Part shown: positions 21,454-29,731 of the stretch, in pieces
Layout of the letters: each line of letters begins with the position of its first letter
Numbering within the stretch: position 1 is the stretch's first letter
Source: Xenococcaceae cyanobacterium MO_188.B29
Lineage (GTDB): Bacteria; Cyanobacteriota; Cyanobacteriia; Cyanobacteriales; Xenococcaceae
Length of the DNA stretch: 61,184 bases
Direction of reading: 5' to 3'
Assembly (NCBI GenBank): GCA_030065155.1
Contig: JASJDI010000008.1
Coordinates: 1 to 61,184 of the forward strand
The notes under the pieces: model-generated
The model's database searches: none
The model's input: only the letters and a program-made list of their open reading frames with translations
What the model was told of the DNA's origin: nothing
Program-made: the position numbers and the translations under genes

Positions 21454-23385
21454 TTATACTTGAGCCTCAACTTCTTTCTGAGCCGAAGAACGACGGCGAC
21501 GGCGACGACGACCATTGCTAGCCTCATCACTTTCTGCTAGAGACTCATTAGAGTCGGTATTCTCTGCCTCAACTTGAGGCTCAGTATCCTCTGCCTCAGC
21601 TTTAACTGGTTCAAGAGAAATAGTAGATTTTGGCTCCGAGGATTCTACTACATCTTCTTCTCCAGGAGTTTTGATTTGAATTAAAACTGATTTGGGGTCT
21701 TTAAATTCTCTTTCTAAGCGAACTAGAGGGGATACTCCCATTAGAGCATACATTTCCTGCTCCAATTTACTCATTTCTACAGAAACTTTTTCTAGAGGTA
21801 CTTCTTCTCGTCGGGAAGAGCGATTTGAGGAAGAAGGACGAGATTTACGCTCTTCATAAGTATTATTTTCTACCTCTATATCTCTAGTACCATTACCATC
21901 CCCATTGCCTAGTTCTTCTTTCATTAGAAGTTCATTGAGGCGACGACGACGACGGCGACGATTATTACCGGAAACGCCTCCTTGTTCTTGATAGCTAGGA
22001 TGATTGATTAATTCTAATTGTTGGGTACTACTATCGTAACCATAATCTAGCGATGATTCTAAGTCATTATCTTGGTTATATTTATCAGGAACGCTAGGAA
22101 CAATTGGTGGAGGAGTAATTGGGGGACTTTCTAAAGACTCGCCCTCAGGTTTTCCTGGTAGATGAGCTAAATGTCCTAAACCACCGCAACTAGGACATGT
22201 TTGACCAAATAGCTCATAAATATTTTTACCTTGGCGTTTACGAGTTAATTCTACTAATCCTAATTCAGAAAGTTGAGCAATTTGAGGTCTAGCTTTATCC
22301 GCTTTGAGAGTATTATTAAAATGTTCTAGTAATTTTAATTGGTCTCTACGCGAGTCCATATCAATAAAGTCAACAATAATTACTCCACCAATATTGCGGA
22401 GACGTAACTGACGAGCTATTTCTGTAGCTGCTTCACTATTTGTCCATAAAACGGTTTCTCTAGCAGTAGCAGAACGAGTAAAAGAACCAGAGTTAACATC
22501 AATAACAGTCAAAGCTTCTGTTGGTTCTATAATAATATAACCACCAGAAGGCAACTCTACTCTAGGTTTGAGAGCTTCACGAATTGCTGCATTAACACGG
22601 TAATATTCTAGAATTGGTTGACGTTCTCGATGATAGTCGATAAATACACCTTGGGGAGAACGACCAGCACCCCAGTTCATTAGCTGTTGTTTAACTCGTT
22701 TAACCCCAGCCTGAGAATCCAACACAATACTGTTGACTTCAGCAGAATACATATCTCGCAGTACTCGCTGAATAAAATCATCATCACGATTGAGCAAAGC
22801 AGGAGGTTTTGTGTAACTGGCTTGATATTGAATAGATTCCCACTGTTTCTGGAGGAACTCCAAGTCTTCCATAATGGCTTCTTCTGCCTTTCCTTCTGCT
22901 TCAGTTCTGACTAGTAATCCCATACCAGCGGGTTTAACCAGAATAGCTAAAGCTCTAAGACGACTACGTTCATTATCGTCTTTAATTCTCCGCGATAATT
23001 TAACTCCTTTACCATAAGGCATTAACACCAAATATCGACCAGGTAGAGTAATATTACCTGTCAGTCTTGGTCCTTTATTGCCTGTAGGTTCTTTCATTAC
23101 CTGAACTAGAACTTTTTGTTGCGGAGTTAAGAGTTCGGTAATTGCAGATGCTGTTTTTTTCAAACGTAATGGGCCAAGATCGGTAACATGAATGAAACCG
23201 TTTCTTTCTGCATCGCCAATGTTAACGAAAGCTGCATCTATCCCAGGGATAACGTTTTCTACTGAGCCAAGATAGATATCGCTCACTTGCTGATTGCCAG
23301 TGGCTACTACAAGCTCTTGTATATGATCTTCCCAAAAAACGGCGGCGATGTGATGCTGTTCCGCAATAATAATTTGTTTTGGCAT
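21454..23385 (-). CDS. rne: Ribonuclease E/G
   Basis: The 643-residue endoribonuclease processes and decays single-stranded RNA. An S1-type domain lies at about residues 35-115. The DNase I-like catalytic domain has the metal-binding D296 (IDVNSGSFTR) and D339 (IIVDFIDMDS). The Zn-link CPSC is at 397-400. The C-terminal tail is disordered and charged, with one Arg tract (NNRRRRRRRLNELL) and a terminal R626-R632 followed by SSA. That last peptide matches the cyanobacterial PNPase-binding motif. The enzyme is compact, as in other cyanobacteria, without the long scaffold of E. coli RNase E. Start ATG at 23385 has GAGGAAAAT upstream. Confidence 0.96.
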   Translation of the reverse strand: MPKQIIIAEQHHIAAVFWEDHIQELVVATGNQQVSDIYLGSVENVIPGIDAAFVNIGDAERNGFIHVTDLGPLRLKKTASAITELLTPQQKVLVQVMKEPTGNKGPRLTGNITLPGRYLVLMPYGKGVKLSRRIKDDNERSRLRALAILVKPAGMGLLVRTEAEGKAEEAIMEDLEFLQKQWESIQYQASYTKPPALLNRDDDFIQRVLRDMYSAEVNSIVLDSQAGVKRVKQQLMNWGAGRSPQGVFIDYHRERQPILEYYRVNAAIREALKPRVELPSGGYIIIEPTEALTVIDVNSGSFTRSATARETVLWTNSEAATEIARQLRLRNIGGVIIVDFIDMDSRRDQLKLLEHFNNTLKADKARPQIAQLSELGLVELTRKRQGKNIYELFGQTCPSCGGLGHLAHLPGKPEGESLESPPITPPPIVPSVPDKYNQDNDLESSLDYGYDSSTQQLELINHPSYQEQGGVSGNNRRRRRRRLNELLMKEELGNGDGNGTRDIEVENNTYEERKSRPSSSNRSSRREEVPLEKVSVEMSKLEQEMYALMGVSPLVRLEREFKDPKSVLIQIKTPGEEDVVESSEPKSTISLEPVKAEAEDTEPQVEAENTDSNESLAESDEASNGRRRRRRRSSAQKEVEAQV

Positions 23386-23899
23386 TAATTTTCCTCAAAA
23401 TTTCTTCGCAGGTTGAGACACCCAATCGCTGTGTCCTCCAACATTGCTTGATTTCAAAATATGTATAAGACGTATAAAACGGGTAAATAATCTTTAGTTA
23501 AATTTAAAGATTATTTAGGCACAACCAAAGATTTAGATAGATAACTACTCTAACTGCTTAACTAGAGTCTTGAGTGATTTTCCTTCTTACGGAAAGCTTT
23601 CTTAACTAGAAAGTAGATTAAAGGTTAAGCCGAAGATTAGGTTTGGCTGAAAGTGTAGCTGTGATTGTAACTAAGTTACAACCGCTCAAAAATGGTGAAT
23701 TTTATATAAGACACCTGGGATTCGATTTTCTCTGCTAGTTCTTCTAGCATAGATAATATTACACCACAGAATTACAGTAGTGATAATTAAATCAAATTTT
23801 AACTTGAATATAACCTTGTCTTGCAACTTTTGACAAGAAAATTGTTTTTTCCTCTTGACGAATTACCTTAGAGAAAGTTGCTCTCCTGATAATGCGACT
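23386..23899 (-). promoter_or_regulatory. Long AT-rich leader region of rne
   Basis: The 514 bp between the cysteine desulfurase stop and the rne start contains no ORF I trust. It has runs of A/T and a hairpin close to the rne start (GACAC 23417-23421 against GTGTC 23431-23435). Other cyanobacteria have a long U-rich rne 5' leader that the enzyme itself cleaves for autoregulation; this region fits that picture by position and composition. Promoter elements were not identified. Confidence 0.5.
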
Positions 23900-25081
23900 T
23901 TAGGAGCAAGTTATTTGGTTATTCTGGCTGTTTGCCTGACGCAAAGCACAAATGGTCGCGATCGCTTCTTTTCCTACTTTCTCTATTTCTGCTGCTGTAT
24001 TAAACCTGCCGATGCCGAGACGTAAAGACCCATAAGCTAACTCTCTCGAATGCCCTAATGCCGTTAAGACGTGGGAAGGGGCAGTAGAAGTAGTAGAACA
24101 AGCTGAGCCAGAAGAGAGGGCAACAATAGGTTGCAAACCTAGTAACAAAGCGGAACCATCCACTCTTTCTACACTAACATTGAGGTTGCCTGGAAGTCTT
24201 TTAGTCCGATGACCATTAAGTCTAATATCTTCTATTTTACTTAAAATATTCCAAAGCTGCTCTCGTAACTTAAGCTGACGCACAGATTCTGATTCCATTT
24301 CCCCTAAACCTAATTCTACTGCCTTGGCAAAACCAACAATTTGGGGTGTATAGAGAGTACCTGAGCGAAATCCTTTTTCTTGCCCTCCTCCGTGAATTTG
24401 AGCAGCCAGACGAACCCTCGGATTACGGCGACGGACATACAGCGCGCCAATGCCTTTTGGTCCATAAACTTTATGGGCTGTTAAAGACATCAAGTCTATA
24501 TTCATTGTCTTGACATCTAAAGGGATTTTGGCGATCGCTTGAGCAGCATCAGTATGAAACAAAACTTTATGTTTACGGCAGATTGCACCAATTTCTGTTA
24601 GAGGTTGCAGTACCCCAATTTCATTATTGGCTGCCATGACTGAAACCAAAATGGTATCAGGACGAATAGCTTGCTCTAGTTGCGCTAAATCGATTAATCC
24701 TTCATGGCTAACTGGTAAATAAGTTATTTCAAAACCCAAAGTTTGCAAATATTTACAAGGGTCTAAAACTGCTCGATGTTCAGTTTGAACCGTGATAATG
24801 TGTTTTCCTTGGCTAAAATAAGCTTCGGCAACGCCTTTAATTGCTAGGTTATTGGCTTCTGTTGCGCCACTTGTAAAGACGATTTCTTCTGGAGTAGCAT
24901 TAATAGCATCAGCAATAGTTTGACGGGCAGTTTTAACGGCTGCTTCTGCTTCCCAACCATAAGCGTGAGTGATGCTAGAGGGATTACCAAAACGTTCGGT
25001 AAAATAAGGAAGCATAGCTTCTAATACCCTAGGATCCATTGGTGTAGTAGCATGACAATCTAAATAAATAGGACGAGACAT
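23900..25081 (-). CDS. Cysteine desulfurase (IscS/NifS type)
   Basis: The 393-residue PLP enzyme takes sulfur from cysteine for Fe-S clusters and tRNA thiolation. It starts IYLDCHATTPMDPRVLEAM. It has the cofactor region TSGATEANNLAIKG and HTDAAQAIAKI, the Schiff-base lysine in LTAHKVYGPKG, and the persulfide-forming cysteine in SSGSACSTTSTAPSHVL. The extended active-site Cys loop places it in class I (IscS/NifS) and not SufS. It is divergent from folK across 33 bp, so their promoters must overlap. Confidence 0.93.
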   Translation of the reverse strand: MSRPIYLDCHATTPMDPRVLEAMLPYFTERFGNPSSITHAYGWEAEAAVKTARQTIADAINATPEEIVFTSGATEANNLAIKGVAEAYFSQGKHIITVQTEHRAVLDPCKYLQTLGFEITYLPVSHEGLIDLAQLEQAIRPDTILVSVMAANNEIGVLQPLTEIGAICRKHKVLFHTDAAQAIAKIPLDVKTMNIDLMSLTAHKVYGPKGIGALYVRRRNPRVRLAAQIHGGGQEKGFRSGTLYTPQIVGFAKAVELGLGEMESESVRQLKLREQLWNILSKIEDIRLNGHRTKRLPGNLNVSVERVDGSALLLGLQPIVALSSGSACSTTSTAPSHVLTALGHSRELAYGSLRLGIGRFNTAAEIEKVGKEAIATICALRQANSQNNQITCS

Positions 25082-25114
25082 AGTTAATCAAGAATTAGGC
25101 AAAAATTAAGAATT

Positions 25115-25609
25115 ATGGCGAAATGCGCGATCGCTCTTGGTAGCAATCTGGGTAACTCTCTCAATACAGTAGAAAATGCTCTTAAAGAATTGGCTAACAT
25201 TCCAGGGATTGATTTGATCGCAACGTCTAGTTGGTATCAAACTTCACCTGTTGGGCCACCCCAACCAGATTATATTAATGGTTGTGTGGTCTTAGAAATT
25301 GAACAAAAACCAGAGGAATTACTAACTATTCTACAAGCTATAGAATTACAATTTGGCAGAGTAAGAAAAGAAAAATGGGTAGCAAGAACTCTAGATTTAG
25401 ATATACTTCTCTATGATGATTTAGTTATTGACACTCCTAAGTTAACTATTCCTCATCCCCATATGATAGAAAGAGCTTTCGTTTTAGTACCTTTAGCTGA
25501 AATTGCTCCTAACTGGATTGAACCTGTGAGCAAAAAAGCGATCGCGCAGTTAGCCAAAGAGGTAGACTGTACAGGAGTAAGATTATTAAATCAGCATGAC
25601 ATTAGCTAA
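25115..25609 (+). CDS. folK: 7,8-dihydro-6-hydroxymethylpterin pyrophosphokinase
   Basis: The 164-residue enzyme transfers pyrophosphate from ATP to hydroxymethyl-dihydropterin in folate synthesis. Typical blocks are ALGSNLGNSLNTVENAL, SSWYQTSPVGPPQPDYING, RTLDLDILLYDD (metal-binding acidic residues) and IPHPHMIERAFVLVPLAEIAP. The length is normal. It overlaps the following Nudix gene by 14 bases, so the two are translationally coupled. Confidence 0.96.
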   Translation: MAKCAIALGSNLGNSLNTVENALKELANIPGIDLIATSSWYQTSPVGPPQPDYINGCVVLEIEQKPEELLTILQAIELQFGRVRKEKWVARTLDLDILLYDDLVIDTPKLTIPHPHMIERAFVLVPLAEIAPNWIEPVSKKAIAQLAKEVDCTGVRLLNQHDIS

Positions 25610-26141
25610 AGAACCCTTAGAAATCCTGCAACAACGCCTCTTCTACAAAGGTCGTAAATTTGACTATGAAGTTATTAAACTTCGTTTACCCAATGGAGTA
25701 GAGGGAGAGTGGGAATGTATTCGCCATCCAGGTGGTGCTTTAGCTGTTCCCGTTACCCCAGAAGGCAAATTGGTTTTAGTAAGGCAGTATCGTTTTGCCT
25801 GTGAAGGACGATTACTAGAGTTTCCTGCTGGTACAGTGGAGGTAAATGAAGACCCCGCTGAAACAATTAAAAGGGAAATTGAGGAAGAAACAGGTTATAA
25901 AGCGGGTAAGTGGCGCAATTTGGGCAAATTCCCCCTTGCCCCTGGCTACTCTGATGAATATATCTATGCTTTTTTGGCACAAGACTTAGAAAAGCTGGAG
26001 ATACCACCACAACAGGACGAGGATGAGGATATTGAAGTAGTGTTAATGAGTCCTCAAGAATTAGAAGAGACAATTTTAGCAGGTGAATCTATTGATGCTA
26101 AATCGATCGCTAGTTATTTTTTAGCCCGTCCTTTCCTGTAG
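25596..26141 (+). CDS. Nudix hydrolase, ADP-ribose pyrophosphatase type
   Basis: The 181-residue protein has a complete Nudix box (G79-x5-E85-x7-R93-E94-x2-E97-E98-x-G100). It is preceded by EFPAG and followed by PLAPGYSDEYIYAFLAQDL, the arrangement of ADP-sugar pyrophosphatases (NudF-like). It probably hydrolyses ADP-ribose or a related nucleotide diphosphate sugar. Overlap with folK suggests coexpression. The stop codon TAG is supplied by the first bases of the TGTAGGGG hairpin repeat at 26137, so repeat insertion set the present C-terminus. Confidence 0.92.
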   Translation: MTLAKEPLEILQQRLFYKGRKFDYEVIKLRLPNGVEGEWECIRHPGGALAVPVTPEGKLVLVRQYRFACEGRLLEFPAGTVEVNEDPAETIKREIEEETGYKAGKWRNLGKFPLAPGYSDEYIYAFLAQDLEKLEIPPQQDEDEDIEVVLMSPQELEETILAGESIDAKSIASYFLARPFL

Positions 26142-26190
26142 GGGCGGTTCGCGACGCGAAGCTAGTCCTTTAGGGCGAACCGCCCCTACA
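26137..26190. repeat. TAGGGG-type hairpin between convergent genes
   Basis: The arms TGTAGGGGCGGTTCGC and GCGAACCGCCCCTACA (16 bp) enclose about 22 bp that include GCTAGTCCTTTAGGGC. Similar wording occurs at the left end of the 20537-20832 element. It lies between the convergent Nudix and lysozyme-like genes and could terminate both. Confidence 0.85.
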
Positions 26191-26195
26191 AATGT

Positions 26196-26861
26196 TTACG
26201 ATAATTCTTCTGCTAACATATTTTGATATATCTGGGGTAGGTACTTACTCATAGAATTGGTTTCAATACCATAACCCAGACTAGTCCAGGTGCCAGACAA
26301 TAAACGCAATACTTGCTTGGTTTTGCCTTCTCTTAGTAGCTTAGGTATATCTGTCCCCCAAGCCGTAGAGTCACTTAACCAGTCATGAACTACCTCATCT
26401 TGATATTCTGGTTCAAAACTGTAGCTTTTCCACCACAGTAGCCCTGATGGTCTGGGATGATATTTTTGGGCTTTTTCCGACCAAGTATAGTCAAGAAATT
26501 GATAGCGTCCCGCAGCTGTAGTACAGTTGCCGATATTGGGCCCTGCTACGATGGGAACACACAATTCAGGATGACGACTAAGATCATCAACATATCGATT
26601 GCCATAAATTACGTGATAAGGTCGAGTAACATTAGCCTCACTAGCAGTAATAGTGCGCATTAAAGCCCGAATATAGGGGTCTCCTCCTTTCATAGCTAAA
26701 GGTCTTGTTCCTCTGATTGTTAGAGGATAATCAGCAGAAGGTACAGGCGATCGCTTTTTTTGCAATACATATCCTTGTAGATTAGATAAGACAAAAAGTA
26801 GACCAGCGATCGAGATTAATTTAATTCCTAAATTAACTTTCCGAAAACTTTTGTTAAGCAT
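26196..26861 (-). CDS. Membrane-anchored lambda-lysozyme-like glycosidase
   Basis: The 221-residue protein has an N-terminal membrane segment (about 14-32) followed by a domain resembling phage lambda endolysin (GH104). E75 in TITASEANV would be the catalytic glutamate. HVIYGNRYVDDLSRHPE and AGRYQFL (117-123) match the lambda sequence pattern, and the end (LSGTWTSLGYGIETN) parallels lambda's WASLPGAGYG. It probably cleaves peptidoglycan on the periplasmic side. No phage genes surround it, so it looks like a domesticated cell-wall enzyme. It is convergent with the Nudix gene and closely followed upstream by the SDR gene on the same strand. Confidence 0.82.
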   Translation of the reverse strand: MLNKSFRKVNLGIKLISIAGLLFVLSNLQGYVLQKKRSPVPSADYPLTIRGTRPLAMKGGDPYIRALMRTITASEANVTRPYHVIYGNRYVDDLSRHPELCVPIVAGPNIGNCTTAAGRYQFLDYTWSEKAQKYHPRPSGLLWWKSYSFEPEYQDEVVHDWLSDSTAWGTDIPKLLREGKTKQVLRLLSGTWTSLGYGIETNSMSKYLPQIYQNMLAEELS

Positions 26862-26897
26862 TAATATTACGAATATCTAATATTCACAGTAAACTTA

Positions 26898-27557
26898 TCA
26901 AGCAACACCAGCAAATAAATCTGACCAGCTTTTGTCTTCTGCTTCTGGACTAGCTACTATTTCCACGATTTTATTTTTGGCTGTGGTTTGGAAAAGAGAC
27001 TCCAAACAGACTTGAGCAACTTTAGGACGAGGAATACTTCCGTCAAAGAGAGTATCTGCGGATGACATTATAATTCGATCTGCGTTATCTTCGTTTTTAA
27101 GACCTCCTGGTCTAACAATGGTATAAGTCATACCACTTTGCTGAAGATATTTTTCTGCCTGTTTTTTCCAGTATAAGATTAACCAAAACAAGTTAAGGGG
27201 ATGAAAAAACTTGGAAACACATAAAGATGAAACCATGACAAAATGCTCAATTTTCGCTTGTTTAGCTGCATCCACTAAATTTTTTGTCCCTTGAAAATCT
27301 ACCTGATAAGGACCTGTAGGGTCTAAACTAGGTGAAGCTCCAGTAGCACAAAGCAATACACTACAGTCAGTTAATGCTGTTGTTAAAGTCTCTGGTTTAA
27401 GGACATCTCCTACGACCAATTCTGCTTCAGGGGGAAGTATTTCTTTAGCCTGTTCTAAATTGCGAACTAACGCTTTTACAGGAATATCTTTTTCAACTAA
27501 TTGTTTAACAATATTGCGTCCTGTTTGTCCTGTTGCTCCAGCGACTAATGCTTTCAT
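26898..27557 (-). CDS. NAD(P)-binding SDR/NmrA-like epimerase-type protein
   Basis: About 219 residues from the preferred ATG at 27557 (MKALVAGATGQTG); an upstream in-frame start at 27578 adds seven residues. The GATGQTG motif starts a Rossmann fold of the atypical extended SDR group. The region VMVSSLCVSKFF carries the strand-S residue. The tyrosine of the classical YxxxK motif is not clear, but YWKKQAEKYLQQSG fits the atypical group. Related cyanobacterial and plastid proteins act on varied substrates or as assembly factors, so the role is open. It is divergent from the DUF1997-like gene. Confidence 0.85.
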   Translation of the reverse strand: MKALVAGATGQTGRNIVKQLVEKDIPVKALVRNLEQAKEILPPEAELVVGDVLKPETLTTALTDCSVLLCATGASPSLDPTGPYQVDFQGTKNLVDAAKQAKIEHFVMVSSLCVSKFFHPLNLFWLILYWKKQAEKYLQQSGMTYTIVRPGGLKNEDNADRIIMSSADTLFDGSIPRPKVAQVCLESLFQTTAKNKIVEIVASPEAEDKSWSDLFAGVA

Positions 27558-27671
27558 GATAATCTCGATCGCACCCAACTAAATTAAAGAATGTTTAGCT
27601 GGTTATTAACTCTTTCATTGTAAGAAATTTAAAGAGGGTAACGAAAATAAGTTTAGTCATCTGAAAATTGT

Positions 27672-28403
27672 ATGTATTTTAAATTAATGGAGAATGAACA
27701 AGCCAACCTATCAGAATTATCAGCTTGTGAACAAAATCTTCTTTCTTCCCATGATGCTTGTGAACCAGAAAGACCCTTTTTATTTCAAGTATCTTATTTA
27801 GGTTCAATGGATATGTATAGTGATACAGAAACCGTTGCTGATTATCTAAATGCTCATGAAGGTTGGTTTTGTCGCTGCGCTCAACCGATGAAAGTAGAAC
27901 CTTTAAGTGAAGATGGCTATATTATTACGGTGGGATGTTTTGGTGCTTTTGACTATGAGGTAGAACCAAAAATAGCTATCGTCTTAAGTACACCAGTCGA
28001 TCGAGTATATACAATGGAAACTATCCCCGTTCCTAACTATAATCCTCCTGGTTACGAAGTTGATTATCAAGCTTCCATGGAATTAAAAGAGATAGTCAAG
28101 GAAGATATTAGCCAGCAAAAATGGGCTATTAATCTTTTTAAACGTAAAAATACCAAGTCTTTTCCTCCTACAACTACTCAAGTTAATTGGAAAATGAATT
28201 TAGCAGTTAAAGTTTGGTTTCCTAAATTTATTTATAAGTTATCCCCTACCTTAATTAAATCTACAGGCGATCGTTTGCTAGGGCAGATAATTCGTCAAAT
28301 TTCTCCTCGTTTGACTTATAAAGTACAACAAGATTTTCATACTCGTTATAATCTGCCTATTCCACCAAAAAGTTCGATAAAATTTGAAAAAATTATTGAA
28401 TAG
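27672..28403 (+). CDS. DUF1997-like protein
   Basis: The 243-residue protein has an acidic N-terminus with no signal peptide, a beta-rich core (MDMYSDTETVADYLNAHEGW, then MKVEPLSEDGYIITVGCFGAF) and a C-terminal basic helix with RLLGQIIRQISPRLTYKVQQDFH. The core and final helix recall DUF1997 proteins such as the gene at 19946. The match by eye is weaker, so the family assignment is tentative. The substrate and role are unknown. It is divergent from the SDR gene, across 114 bp. Confidence 0.65.
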   Translation: MYFKLMENEQANLSELSACEQNLLSSHDACEPERPFLFQVSYLGSMDMYSDTETVADYLNAHEGWFCRCAQPMKVEPLSEDGYIITVGCFGAFDYEVEPKIAIVLSTPVDRVYTMETIPVPNYNPPGYEVDYQASMELKEIVKEDISQQKWAINLFKRKNTKSFPPTTTQVNWKMNLAVKVWFPKFIYKLSPTLIKSTGDRLLGQIIRQISPRLTYKVQQDFHTRYNLPIPPKSSIKFEKIIE

Positions 28404-28429
28404 TAATAAATCTAAGAATAATTAATTAA

Positions 28430-28990
28430 TTAAATTTCGTCCCAATAAAAACGATAAAAAAAGAAATCATTGATAAAAGGGTGTTCATCGGTAACATGAT
28501 GAATGAACTTTTCATCAATTAATCTCTGACCTAATCTAATAGCTTGCTCCGTAGAAAGATTGAGATTTTGTATCATCCAATCTGCTGCTTCGCTACCAAC
28601 AAAACACTGAGGATAAGATACTAAACGATAACGACGATCTTTAATACTAATTCCTTGTTTACTTCTCATTCGAGCAACAACTTCCTTTATATTGAAGGTA
28701 TTTACAATATCTAAAACAGCCTGTTGTTGCGATAATTTCAAATTAGGATCTTCAACCCAAACAGTTAATCCAGTCGTATCTTCTAACAAAAGATACATGA
28801 TTTTTCCTTTGCCTTTTAGAAATTTTTGTTTGCCATATTCCAAGGCTTCTCTCTTTTGTTTTGTCAAAAAAAACTTGTCTTTGCAAAATAGTTTATTTTT
28901 ATAAAAAACGCCTGGTAAATTAATAATTTGATTATTTTTTTGAGAAATCACATTACAGTAGCATACCTGCTCATTTTCTAAAATTTGCAC
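28430..28990 (-). CDS. DEP-domain protein
   Basis: The 186-residue protein ends in a DEP domain (about residues 108-183). Recognisable parts are GISIKDRRYRLVSYPQCFVG, SEAADWMIQNL, and AIRLGQRLIDEKFIHHV ending in FFYRF. DEP domains bind membranes or signalling partners in eukaryotes; cyanobacterial copies are mostly uncharacterised. The N-terminal 100 residues are basic and show no second domain I can name. It is convergent with the DUF1997-like gene. Confidence 0.8.
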   Translation of the reverse strand: MQILENEQVCYCNVISQKNNQIINLPGVFYKNKLFCKDKFFLTKQKREALEYGKQKFLKGKGKIMYLLLEDTTGLTVWVEDPNLKLSQQQAVLDIVNTFNIKEVVARMRSKQGISIKDRRYRLVSYPQCFVGSEAADWMIQNLNLSTEQAIRLGQRLIDEKFIHHVTDEHPFINDFFFYRFYWDEI

Positions 28991-29100
28991 TTTAACTAGA
29001 TCTCCTCAAATCTACTTAGAAAAATAAGTGGGGTAGGCTTACAGAGTAACTCTACCCATACCCCATATTTAAATTAGATCAGATGATTATTAAAAGTAGC

Positions 29101-29571
29101 TTACAAATTATCAAGAATTTTCTGAACGATTTGCATTCCCGTTACTGCTTGCCAACCAAAAAGACCCAAAAGAGTAATATTTAAAGTTATATGAGTATAA
29201 CGAGCAAGATCGTTACCCTTCTGCATATAGGGGACTAAAGCTGCCGAAGTAGCAATTATTCCTGTCATACCTAGTCCAGCCAAAAGATGAGACCCTACAA
29301 ATAACTTACCGTTATTGATATAGGTTACTGCCATACCACCAATAGTCCCTAAAACAATTAAAGATAATAAGATTGAACCTATTTGATGATGTTTGACATT
29401 AAAATTTTTCTTAATTAGTTCTTTTTTTGTGTCCTTATCTGCTGTACGAGTACGGCGAATTTGCCAACCCGAATACAAAGCGTAAACAGTTAACCCAAGT
29501 AATACCCACATCAAAAGGGGATGACCAAATTGAGACCAAGTTTTTATTCCTTCGGGAATTTCTAGTGCCAT
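29101..29571 (-). CDS. DUF4079 family membrane protein
   Basis: The 156-residue protein has four predicted membrane segments: LLMWVLLGLTVYAL; IGSILLSLIVLGTIGGMAV; LAGLGMTGIIATSAALVPY; LNITLLGLFGWQAVTGM. Histidines placed near the membrane faces (FGHP, VKHHQ, GSHLL, YTHI) suggest possible haem ligation, as in cytochrome-b561-like folds, but this is inference. The family is widespread in cyanobacteria and without known function. Confidence 0.82.
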   Translation of the reverse strand: MALEIPEGIKTWSQFGHPLLMWVLLGLTVYALYSGWQIRRTRTADKDTKKELIKKNFNVKHHQIGSILLSLIVLGTIGGMAVTYINNGKLFVGSHLLAGLGMTGIIATSAALVPYMQKGNDLARYTHITLNITLLGLFGWQAVTGMQIVQKILDNL

Positions 29572-29731
29572 AGTGTTCTCCTCAGTTAACAGAAAATATT
29601 TACAAAACTTAACTTAACATAAATTAAATTAATCTTGTCTCATTCAAGAATGAGATTTTGTTGTGATTATTAGACTTTTTATTAATTGCTACTCGATACA
29701 GAGCAAAATTTTCTGAATTTGGACAAAAAGT

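Noticed and set aside
22687-22914. Numerous 60-90 codon frames antisense to glt, fusA, tuf, rne and other genes
   Set aside because: They lie wholly inside strongly supported genes on the other strand and show no conserved motif, so they are treated as chance frames.
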